From assembly GCF_963678635.1 (NCBI RefSeq), contig NC_087062.1, positions 9,408,670 through 9,472,669 on the forward strand: a DNA stretch of 64,000 nucleotides. Direction: 5' to 3'. Positions 55,033-64,000 of this stretch are shown here, piece after piece. Below the pieces are notes generated by a model that was not told where the DNA came from, searched no databases, and was given only the letters and a program-made list of their open reading frames with translations. The translations under genes were made by a program, and so were the position numbers. The stretch is from Symsagittifera roscoffensis. Lineage: Eukaryota; Xenacoelomorpha; Acoela; Convolutidae. The first letter of the stretch is position 1, and each line of letters starts with the position of its first letter.

Positions 55033-55498
55033 AGATTTGTTCATAAACCTTACCGCACCGTAAGATCAAGCCTTGAGCCATTACACTACCTAAGACAACT
55101 ACAAAAATGGAAAAATTGAAATGTGAGCAGGGGAGTGGAAAAGAACCAAAAACTTACTCAGTCTGGAATATGGGGAAATAAAAGAAACGAACTATGCTTA
55201 GACATAGGCTGGACGCCTTTCATAGATCCTCTGCGAGTCGCGAAAACCACAATTAAAGTGTCTGTTTTGAAGTCGTACCAAAGATGATATCCTGCTTCGG
55301 AACAATTAGGCAAACAGTATTGTGCGAGGAGGAAAGATACAGCGGCCTCTCTTCGCCCGCTCCTCCAAAGCACGCTACTGAAAGTATTGCCTATTCTTTA
55401 AAACTTTCAGCTAAATTTGAATTCAATTCATTGCGAAGAAAAAAATTCTCAATAGACAACAACGTTTCTTTAAATTAGTTTTCATTAAAAACGCTCTG

Positions 55499-55843
55499 TT
55501 AATATCTTCTTGGACTCCTGCTTCTGTTGGGAGATCTGGACCTGTGCGATCTCATTGGTGACGCTCTTCCGGGACTCCTTCTCGGTGACCTTGACCTGTG
55601 AGACCTGTGGGATCTATGAGGACTGGGACTCCTCCTGTGGTGCCGTGGACTCGGAGACCGTCGAGGACTACGCCTGCTCCTGGGCCGCGTCTGTCCTCTG
55701 ATGTTTGGGATCGCTTGTTCGGTCGCTGCGATTGGATGCCGTCTTGGGACTGCCTGCCCTGCAGCTGGGTACGATTGAACGGGAGCCGGACTATTCTGAG
55801 CTGCCGGAGGAGCGGCCGCGGGAGGGGGAGCACCGCCTTCCAT
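55499..55843 (-). CDS. Arginine/serine-rich (RS) protein, 114 residues, unrecognised
   Basis: An intronless frame from ATG 55843 to TAA 55499. The first 40 residues are proline/alanine-rich (GGAPPPAAAPPAAQ). From about residue 55 the protein is a run of RS, SP and HRS repeats (SPRRSPSPRHHRRSPSPHR, SRSPNRSRSPRRY), as in the phosphorylated RS tails of splicing factors. No RRM precedes it, so it is either a free-standing RS protein or a retro-copied tail of a splicing factor. Its base composition is much richer in GC than the surroundings, which favours real coding sequence. Unlike the other genes it has no splice acceptor before the ATG; the upstream minus strand is purine-rich. It lies between inverted copies of a repeat (54.8-55.15 and 56.25-56.48 kb). 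Confidence 0.6.
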   Translation of the reverse strand: MEGGAPPPAAAPPAAQNSPAPVQSYPAAGQAVPRRHPIAATEQAIPNIRGQTRPRSRRSPRRSPSPRHHRRSPSPHRSHRSHRSRSPRRSPGRASPMRSHRSRSPNRSRSPRRY

Positions 55844-56332
55844 ATTAGATCAATTTGTTTTTTTTTCTTTATTTTTTTTCTCAAAAAATTTTTTAATTGG
55901 TTTTTAGCTCTTGTTTGTTACTGACTTCCCATTGGAAATTAAATGTGCAATTGGCATTAATTACACACGTGCTTTTAGAAATATAAGTCATTGCGGCTTA
56001 ACTTTTTAATCTTCATAATGATTGAAAGCCTGGCATTAACGCATTAGTTCTTACAGACTAGAATATTTCAGACTAGGAATCCACTATCAGTTCAATTTTT
56101 AGAGGAAAAGTTTTTAATATCAGTTTTTTTTGACGTATCAGTAATTCCTTATCATTATCACTATCAGTTAATTTTATTAGTAATAGTTAGATTTCTTTTT
56201 CTTTCGCTCCAACCGCAATATTGTGTTTATCTTGTCCCTTTGCTTACGAAATTATCAGCTATTTTCCACTTCCCCAAGCACATTTCAAGGTTGTGGTTTT
56301 CATCGTTGTTTTCCTTGTCTTTTACCGTTTCC

Positions 56333-56478
56333 GGCTCTTTTACATTCCCCCTTTCAAAATACCGAGTTATATGTTTGTTTTACGTGTTATTACGGCTAAA
56401 TGCGTGATGTTACGCTGCAACGTATGAAGAACAAATTTGTTCAGAATTGTCGATTTGAATTGTCGAAGAAAGAGAGCC
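56333..56478. mobile_element. Shortened inverted copy of the 211-bp MITE
   Basis: It begins GGCTCTTTTACATTCCCCC and is colinear with the reverse complement of 54822-55032 (shared TTACGTGTTATTACGGC, AAATGCGTGATGTTACGC). It ends GAGAGCC with about 65 bp missing inside. Sequence outside it (56255-56300) also matches the inverted flank of the other copy (55085-55147), so a larger segment was copied. Confidence 0.7.
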
Positions 56479-56609
56479 GATATTAGCTATTAAGGCAAGA
56501 AATCGTTTTTGGTCTATCAAATTTTATAAAAAAAACTTGTTCAAAACGAGTTATAAAGCAGCCAGAACATCCACAACGTTCAACCTTGATAGGAGCAGTT
56601 ATTTTTCAA

Positions 56610-56849
56610 CCTAAATAGGTAATCGCTTATTTACATGAGCTCACGGTCCATGAAAATCAAAATGAAAATCAAATTAAAATCAAGATTATAGCCGGATGGG
56701 TAGCACTGTGGTCCAACCATAGTTAGCAACGCTGACTATGGTTGGACCACAGTGCTACCCAACCGGCTATCATCTTGATTTTAATTTGATTTTCATCTTG
56801 ATTTTCATGGAACGTGAGATCATGAAAATAAGCGATTACCTATTTAGGT
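56610..56849. repeat. Near-perfect 240-bp palindrome
   Basis: Two arms of about 118 bp (56610-56727 and 56732-56849) are reverse complements with only a few mismatches and a tiny central spacer. The core reads AGCACTGTGGTCCAACCATAG on the left and its exact inverse on the right. The outer ends are ACCTAAATAGGTAATCGCTTAT and its inverse with one mismatch. There is no ORF of note. It could be a foldback transposable element, a cruciform-forming site or a hairpin-RNA source. Confidence 0.93.
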
Positions 56850-58447
56850 ATTTTGATATTGCTTTGAATATTGATATTTTTTTTGATAATGCTAACTTAG
56901 CAATAGCAAAAAAAGTTGTGACCTGGTTTTGTGAATGATTGTTGATCAAAAAGAAGAAAGCCACCATTGTCACTTTTTGGCGTGAGCCAAACACCTTTTT
57001 GAGGCATCGGCTCAAAAGGGTTCCCGGTGTCTGAGAGACTTGAGATTTCAATTTTTGCAATAAGGCACAATTTCGAGTTGCCCTATTGGAAAAAAACCGA
57101 AAAAAACGGTCTATGAAAATTGGGGCCAGGCAAATGTCAGTTTTTGGAAGGCTTAGGGTTTGCGGATAAAAGGTCAAAAAAGGTGTTTTTGGGCCCTTTT
57201 TTTGAAAAACCCTGTTCAAGTAGTTTCCGAAGATTTATCAATTATTGAGTTAAGTTAAGAATTCAAAAATTTTGGGTTATTTAAATTTGTCGTAATTTTA
57301 GGGCTAGGCTCGAAGTTTTTTAAAGTTTGTTTCTCATCGAAAAAAGATCCAATTTTTCAAAACTTAAAGGTTTTGGTGGTTTCTTGAGCTAAATTACCCG
57401 ACTGGACTATAAAATAAGTTTTGGGGCTAACTCTCTAACCTCAAATGAAAAACCTGCAATAAAGTGTAGTCACTCTGACAATCCGACTTTGATCGAAGTG
57501 ATTCAGCTTCAAAAGAAATGACAAAAAGGTTACTAAAAAAAGAACTCAGGGATTATTTTGAGCGAGGATCATAATGGTTATATATTGTTTCGATTAAAGT
57601 TTTTTTGAGGCGATTTTCCTCAATTTTAGTTTTTAGCCCTAGAGATGTCACTTTGGAAGGGAAAAAGAAACTTAGGTTTAGTACTTAGCCTACGGTTGTT
57701 TTCAACGCTGAGTTTTTTTTGAAAAAAATCAAGCACGCTTCACGTCTACTTATTTGTAAGAGCTTTCCAGCGAGCACTTATCTGCTATGAAGCAATTTCT
57801 TGAGAAATTCAAATTTGAGCCAAGGAGAAACTATGGTGTCTGGGGTCATTTCGGGTCTCCTCTGGCTCATTTTTTATTTTCTCATCACCCATTTGACATA
57901 TCAAGATGAAATTATGCATGTAACTTTTCCATGAGTTGTATCCATCAAAAAAAGCAAAAAATACAATTTTCCATGATTTGTATCCCTTTTTTTGGGTCAT
58001 TTTACGATCTTCAACTTTGTAATGAAAATTGATACAATCCAACATGCGTTCAAGGAGATGAAACTTCCTTGATCCATTTATTCTGGACATGAAGCCAGTT
58101 AAACGGGTCTTCATAGATGTCTACTACACGTTAGAGGGGTATCAGTCGAAAATTTTGCATGAAAACAAATTTTGCGTACTGAAAAACAATTAAAAATGAA
58201 AAAAAAAGTTTTTTTTTTGAAAAGTCGAATTTTGGCGGAAAAATAAAATAAACAAATGAATTTTTTTTGTCCTTCACGTTTAGGCACCGGATATTAATGA
58301 TGCGCCAAAGATATATTTTTACACTCAAAACTGGCTCATGAGGATCAAAATGTGGTGGTTGTCTCCTTTCTTTAAAACTATAGGAATGTATCTTCATCCT
58401 TCATTTTATTACCTCACTGTTCATACCTCCTTTTCTCTTCTATAATT
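56850..58447. other. Gene-free region right of the palindrome
   Basis: A 127-codon frame at 57219-56836 on the minus strand and a 101-codon frame at 58114-57809 are open but match nothing I recognise and lack coding character. The rest is AT-rich. Confidence 0.45.
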
Positions 58448-59522
58448 ATGTCAGAATTTCCCGGTCCAATATTAGAATTTGCTGGGGTTTCAATTGATTG
58501 CTTCACTGGTGAGAACTTCAAATCTACGGTTTATTTTAGCATGGTTGGCCTTAATGGTGGGCCGTAATGAGCCTGAGCTCTTCGAAAGGTTTAAAAACCT
58601 CAACTTAAAAATTTATTGGCATTGCCGCTTTATATTCATTCATTTCCATATATAATACCTCTGGATTCAGATAATGAGATAACATTGAATGTTTCCTCGG
58701 AAGGGGTCGAGACTCATACCCTAACTGTCACTCTTATTCCTGAAGGTCACTGTCCAGGTTCAGTAATGTTCTTACTAGTTTCCAAAGAAAATCTGCCATG
58801 GCGATTTCAGATGGCAAGTTGGTCATACGAAGCGAATCAATCATCTATTCGACAATTTACAAGAAGCTGCTGTTCACAATTTTGATAATATTTACATCGA
58901 CACAACGTTTTGCAAAACAGATTCCAATTTGATACCTTGTAGGGAGAGCTGACTTTCAGCCATCTTTCAAGCCGTGTCCGCATGACTCTGTTCATTTCAA
59001 AGTATTGTGGTCCGTTTTTGTAACAAAACTCGCTACAGTTATGAGTTTTTAATGAAAGAGCTTGTTATTCAATAAAAACGAGATAATGCCTGGGAGATTG
59101 ATTAAAACAGCATCTGAGAGAACCACTCGGTGCTGTTATTCTTTGCAGTCTTCAGCTGACGAAATTATTGATTTTCTTTCATTTCTGCAGTTCGAAAATA
59201 TTACACCCTTGGTTTGTCCGGATAAGGATATTCCACTTGACTCTGCGAATGCTTCTATTTTTAATAAGCTCAAACATCAGAACCCAAATACGTCAAACGA
59301 CTCGAGTACAAAGCTGTGGAAAGAGAAAAATAATTTCAAAGTAACTTCCAGAGAGGTAAACGCAAACTTTATCTGGAGAAAATTTCAACAAACACACTAG
59401 ACTACGAATACCATAGTGAGCCATTGAGACGCTTTGTCGAAGGTGGAGATTTCGAGGAAAACGATTCAGAAACAGCCATCGAAAGAACAGAAAAACTGAT
59501 CCAACTCCTCAACAAAATTTAA
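58448..59522 (+). pseudogene. Artemis/DCLRE1C-like nuclease pseudogene
   Basis: Blocks of an SNM1-family metallo-beta-lactamase nuclease occur in order without introns but in different frames. From 58448 it reads MSEFPGPILEFAGVSIDCF, the Artemis-like N-terminus. The zinc-binding HxHxDH motif is absent: the text jumps straight from the preceding strand (YFS) to MVGL. A block VTLIPEGHCPGSVMFLL (near 58730) holds the second metal-site histidine. GDFR and NIYIDTTFC (58805-58912) follow in another frame, then YSYEFLMKEL (near 59040), CCYSLQSSADEIIDFLSFL (near 59130) and an acidic C-terminal end. Several stops and frameshifts intervene. Artemis opens hairpins and trims ends in non-homologous end joining; this copy cannot. 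The lack of introns over 1 kb suggests a processed copy, though no poly(A) tail or target duplication is clear. Confidence 0.8.
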
Positions 59523-59663
59523 AAACAATATTTCACTTTTCATACTGTATTTTTCAGCGCTTGTATAAGTTCTTCTTTTCAGTTTTAATTAAACGAAGAT
59601 TTTGTAATCCAGTTTTCAGAGGACATTTCAATTCAGCTTTTAAAAAATACAATCGAGCCGTCT

Positions 59664-59935
59664 TTTATCTCGTCTCAAATACTGAACCATCTCATCTCAA
59701 ATACTGATCCATCTCATCTCAAATACTGATAAGTGCAATGATAATTTGTGAACCAACTGAACCATCTCATCTCAAAAATTGATGAGTGACTTAGCTGCCA
59801 TTTCAAACTGATCCATCTCATCTCAAATACTGATGATGATTTCTTAACCATAACTGATCCATCTCATCTCAAATACTGATGAGTGACTTAACTGCCCCCA
59901 TTTCAAACATGAACTGCCATTTCAAACCCTGAACA
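59664..59935. repeat. Minisatellite of CCATCTCATCTCAAATACTGAT units
   Basis: At least five copies of a 21-22-bp unit occur, three in direct tandem near 59671-59730. The others are spaced within an approximately 100-bp higher-order repeat that includes GATGAGTGACTTA(A/G)CTGCC. Confidence 0.9.
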
Positions 59936-61192
59936 GACATCTCAAACCATCACAAGCCCTAAATGGCTTTCATTGATTGCATTTTCCGATCCCAAAAACC
60001 ATCCGAAAAAGAAAGATTTGACATCCGCATAGTTAACCAATGATTTAAGATTCGTTTGTGGATTCCACTGACAAATGGATAAGTCCTTGCTTTCAAATGG
60101 CGCGTTCCTATAGATAATAAATCAAATATTGCACCTCTAGCTTTTAATTGTTCATATGCAAGTTCAGTAACAAACAAAAATCCGGATTCCACTTACATTT
60201 CCGGATTCCACTTACATTTTGCGGCATTCACTTACAGTTGCGGAATCCAGAACAACTAGCTATATTAGCTTCTTGATGAATCCGCAACAAAATAAATATG
60301 CCGACAAAATTTACGTTACAGGTATATGTATGCGGAATCCACTGAAATTTTGTTTGTCGAATCCACTTACATTTTGGATCATATTTAAAGACTTGTCTCT
60401 TGAATCCAGGAACATACAGACACAAAAGTGTGCGCCTATCCAGTGCACAGTTTGGCCTCGTAATGAGCAAACAATTATAAACCTGAGAACATTAATTATC
60501 AACTTGAATGGAAAGATAGTGAAATTGATGCAAACTTGTCAGCAGTAGACAATCTACTCTATAACAATTTAAGTGCTCATTTTTGATTTTTCTCTTAGTT
60601 TTCTAAAAGAGATAGTTTTGGTGCAATCGAAGGCGACAAAAAATCAAAACTTAAGTCCTAAGACCTTTGTTTTCACCAAAAAAATTGTTAGCTCAAAATT
60701 GTTCAAATTTTATTAAGTTTTTTTTTGAAACAGCTTATTATCGTGACTAATTTGAACACATGGAAGTTTAACACACGTTCCAGAACCTCAGTTTCTTGTT
60801 GAGTGCTTCACATTCCATCTTCAATTTCAATCAAGCATGCATTACGTTTAACTCAAAAAAACAGAAATAAAGAAAAGGCATTTCAAAAGAGGACAAGTTT
60901 CCGGCAAAAGGAAAGTTGGCTCTGATGAATTCTGTCAATGAAATGGCATCTTTCTGTAAATTCAAATACTAGATAAATTTTATCAAGTGTCTCTAGAGCA
61001 AATCATTTTGGAGCAATTGTTTTGAAAATTTAAAAGTTCGAAAGTTTAAAAGTTTAAAAATTTGTTAGACTTTATTTATCGCAAAATTGAAAATAAGTTA
61101 CCAGCACAGCCTTACTACCAACTTTTTGAAAAGTGTAATAAATAAATGAAAATAACTACAGCAAGACTAATCGTATCAGGGCAAAGCCCTGA
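59936..61192. other. Gene-free region with short direct repeats
   Basis: GGATTCCACTTACATTT-type 20-mers recur about six times between 60180 and 60380, on the plus strand. No coding gene was recognised. Confidence 0.5.
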
Positions 61193-61691
61193 ATGTTCCG
61201 ACTGCCTTTTAAGGTCTATGGAACACCAAGAACATGAAAATTTTAAATGTAATAAAATAAAATTGAAAAATTAAAAAAAAAATTGAGATTTTTTTTGTGA
61301 AAACATTCCCCACACGCCATGTTAAGTACAAAGTGATAAATTTCGCTCCTAGTAACAAATCAATGATGGCAAATAAGCTTCCTTCAACCAATTTGGAACG
61401 ATTTCTTTGACGGATTAAATCTCCGATTACGCGTTAATAGCGCGAATTATATCGCTCGTTAATTGTCCCAATTGGCCAACATGGCAATTTTTAAATCCCC
61501 ATAACTTTAGGAAAAATAATCACAGGTGAAATATCTTTCTAAATTTAAGCTCAGGCAACAATATTTTTTGAATGATACAAAAAGAATCCCGTCAAAAATG
61601 GCTAGTTAAAACGTCGAAATTTGTCTGAAGAAAAAAAAACCAACCTCGAGCACAATTATTCCGTTACCTTCGCTACGACAGTCAGAACAAT
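61193..61691 (+). mobile_element. TIR element copy (about 0.5 kb), first of two neighbours
   Basis: It begins AATGTTCCGACTG and ends CAGTCAGAACAAT, an inverted repeat matching at 11 of 13 positions. A perfect TCAGGGC-AAA-GCCCTGA hairpin lies directly outside the left end. No coding capacity. Colinear copies are at 61800-62279 and, inverted, 47045-47480. Confidence 0.78.
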
Positions 61692-61799
61692 AAACCAAAT
61701 TTCAATTTCTGTTCTGAGAATATGCTGCTCATTCCACCTATTTATAGTTAAAACAAAATTAAATTAAAACAAGAGTGCTCGTATCAGGGCGAATTCCTT

Positions 61800-62279
61800 A
61801 ATGTTCCGACTGCCTTTTAGGGTTTAAGGAGCGATAATAACATTAAAAAATTAAGTGTAATAAAACAAAATGAAATTTTTAAAATGAAAATCATCCCCCC
61901 ATACGCCATATAAAATACAAAATGATAGATTTTGCTCCTTGTAACAAAATAATTATGGCAAATAAGCTTCTTTCAACAAATTTGGAACGATTTCTAATAC
62001 GAATTCACTCTCCGCTTACGCGTTAATAGCGCGAAAAATATCGCGCGTTAATTGTCCCAAATTGGCCAAAATGGCGGTCTTTAAACCCACGTAAGTTTAC
62101 AAAAAATGATCACAGGTGAAATGTCTTTTCAACTTTGAGCTCAGGACAACATTACCTTTCGAATTATATAGGAAAATTCCGTCAAAGATGGCTAGTTAAA
62201 AAGTCGAATATTGTCTGAAGAAAAAAAACCCACCCCGTGCACAATTATTCCGTTACTTTTGTATTGAAAGTCGGAACAA
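61800..62279 (+). mobile_element. TIR element copy, second neighbour
   Basis: Same orientation and order as 61193-61691 (CACAGGTGAAAT, GGCTAGTTAAAA, GTGCACAATTATTCCGTTAC). The ends ATGTTCCGACTG and AAGTCGGAACAAT are inverted. The flanking hairpin has decayed here (TCAGGGCGAATTCC). Confidence 0.78.
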
Positions 62280-64000
62280 TTACGTTTCTTTGCGTTTTAT
62301 TACACCTAATTCATCAAAAATTGGCATTTAATTAACTTTTTTTTTCAATCACTTTATATTGCTATCTTATCAAAAATTAAACACAGTGTAGTTCCCGTAT
62401 TGACAAAATTTGACCCCCTTGCCGTTTCCTACGCCGACTAGATTGATTAATTAGTATGAAAAGTGAATATCACGATAGTTTGAACCCAACGGTAGTTTTT
62501 TTAAAGTCAACCATGCGATAGTGAATGCTCTGGCTAAAAAAACCGCTATTATCATGAAAACATTTTTGTGTGATATTTGGTTATTGTTTTCTCAATTTTT
62601 GATATAATTTCATCGATTGTCTTGGACTTTTTATCTTTGTTCACAGCAAAAAAGTCTTTCTGAAAAATTGATCAAGTATATTAATTTTTCTACTAATTTA
62701 TCCTGTGTATCCTAGATTTTAAAAACTATCTCAAAAAATTTAGCTTTTTTGGTACATATGCAGGTTGTTATTGATTCTAACTTGTCTGCGTACTTTTGAC
62801 AGCTTTGAGTTTTGTTTTTTGAATAATGAAGAAAACACAATTACCACTGGAATGTTTCTTCTTGATATGATATTTCAGTTATTGTTCCGACCGTTTTGAA
62901 AAATGTGAAGGAACTCGGTGTTCGGGTTGTTTTAATTTTTTTCCACGCTAAATGAGGTATCACAAAAAAACCTCGGATTTAATTGAGTGGTATATCATAT
63001 TGAACCCCTTTAGTCGGAATTCGAACGACATTTTAAAATTTCTTAAAATTTTTCCCAGTGTCAAGAAAAACCCACAATTGAAATCTTTGATTTTATTCTA
63101 ATTTTGAGCTAATAAAGTGAGCGTCCAGGTTTGCAATAGCTTATTTATGCTTAACCTAAGCCATGAAAACGAGTAAAATTAAATTTTGTAATTTTTAGAG
63201 CCATTTTTGGAAGAAAAAAATCAATGTCCGTTAGAAAAAATTAATCCAGAAAAAATTTGAAATTTTTAAATTTATTTTACACTTTTTGTTTGTTTTTCTA
63301 GTCATTTTTCTAAGAAAAAATTGTTTTCCATTTGACCTATTTCACTATGACTGCCGAATATGCCCAAGTTTTCTTTTTTGTCTAGATCTAATTATCACAC
63401 CGTGCACAAAAAAAACGACACTAATTTGAAAACTTTTAAAATATTTTAAGACTGTTCGGAACATTCTGTACTACTTGCACAGTAGCCGGCTATCTTTGTT
63501 TGACTTATATGTATGGTTAATATTTATAGAGCATTTGATACAATACAAGACCCTGCATATTCTACAAAATCTTGATGCGTTTATGCATGTGTAAGAGTCA
63601 GCACAGTCTTCACTTTTCACTCCCATATCTCTTCAGTGATGACATCTTAAAAAAAGAAAATAATTTAATGTACCAAAATTGAGAAAAAGCCCAAATTAAT
63701 TTTAAAAAGTTATTTATATTTGTTTATAAAATATATATTACAGGCAGTTTTTTTTGATAGTCCATCGAATTATGTTTTTTTTTTCAAAACGAGAATCTGG
63801 GACATGATTAAACTGAGAGCAAACATTCAATTGATCTTTTTTTTGTATTCATATTTTGTTTCATAAGAGTTTTATAGGTCAGTTGCTTGTTGATCAAATC
63901 AACTCTTGTGAATGAAGGCATTGCTCATATATCTGACAATCTTCATCTTTTTTGCAGTCACCTCTCTAATTTTTAGCACAATTACAAGTCACCTCTCTAA
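62280..64000. other. Right edge, repeats only
   Basis: About 62880-63140 is an inverted copy of the repeat found at 24.2-24.7, 26.9-27.2 and 30.5-30.8 kb (shared GAATTCGAACGACATTTTAAAATTT, CCAGTGTCAAGAAAAACC and TGAGTGGTATATCATATT landmarks). No gene was recognised in the remainder. Confidence 0.5.

Noticed and set aside
56836-57219. 127-codon minus-strand frame
   Set aside because: No recognisable domain, composition like surrounding AT-rich sequence, and it overlaps the end of the palindrome.
57809-58114. 101-codon minus-strand frame
   Set aside because: No recognised similarity, no splice context, and repetitive nucleotide sequence beneath it.
1-64000. CRISPR array or bacterial operon structure
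   Set aside because: Direct repeats here are tandem or interspersed without uniform spacers, and genes have spliceosomal introns.

Overview
The window is AT-rich nuclear DNA from an animal. Genes are split by small introns with GT-AG borders and lie among dense interspersed repeats. The recognisable proteins are conserved metazoan ones: SNRPG, the ribosome-maturation factor AIRIM/C1orf109, RBM34/Nop12, NDUFAF7, the SNARE YKT6, and a broken Artemis relative. The species cannot be named from the sequence. All five intact conserved genes with a visible start have a good 3' splice acceptor 6 to about 70 nt before the ATG. This suggests spliced-leader trans-splicing, or else a 5'UTR intron in every gene. 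That would fit lineages such as flatworms, rotifers, ctenophores, cnidarians or tunicates, but does not choose among them.

Layout. 0.6-8 kb: three minus-strand genes in a row, SNRPG > AIRIM > RBM34 (RBM34 runs off the left edge). AIRIM and RBM34 are only about 120 nt apart, and both families act in large-ribosomal-subunit maturation, so a small operon is possible. 9.4-12.3 kb: a plus-strand four-helix membrane protein that I cannot name. 14.7-23 kb: minus-strand NDUFAF7. Its terminal exon is present four times in a recent tandem array of about 1.64 kb units. 24.3-31.5 kb: a gene-free tandem duplication of about 3.6 kb. 33.3-34.3 kb: minus-strand YKT6, three exons, two of them too short for simple ORF finding. 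34.6-37.1 kb: a decayed LINE. 37.1-42.2 kb: two tandem duplications of different age, with transposase-like debris. 43.3-44 kb: a decayed Tc1/mariner transposase.

47.98-54.56 kb: a young Ty3/gypsy-type LTR retrotransposon with 308-bp LTRs, a 5-bp target duplication (GCGCC), and one long gag-pol frame that is interrupted near the end of integrase. 54.8-56.9 kb: inverted copies of a small terminal-inverted-repeat element around an arginine/serine-rich ORF, then a palindrome of about 240 bp. 58.4-59.5 kb: an intronless, frameshifted Artemis (DCLRE1C)-like pseudogene. The right end holds minisatellites and two copies of another inverted-repeat element.

Functionally, the host genes are housekeeping: splicing, ribosome assembly, complex I assembly and membrane fusion. 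Most of the rest is transposon-derived. The points most worth following up are the recurrent pre-ATG acceptors, the AIRIM-RBM34 pair, the quadruplicated NDUFAF7 exon, the 211-bp element with 8-bp target duplications, and the large palindrome.
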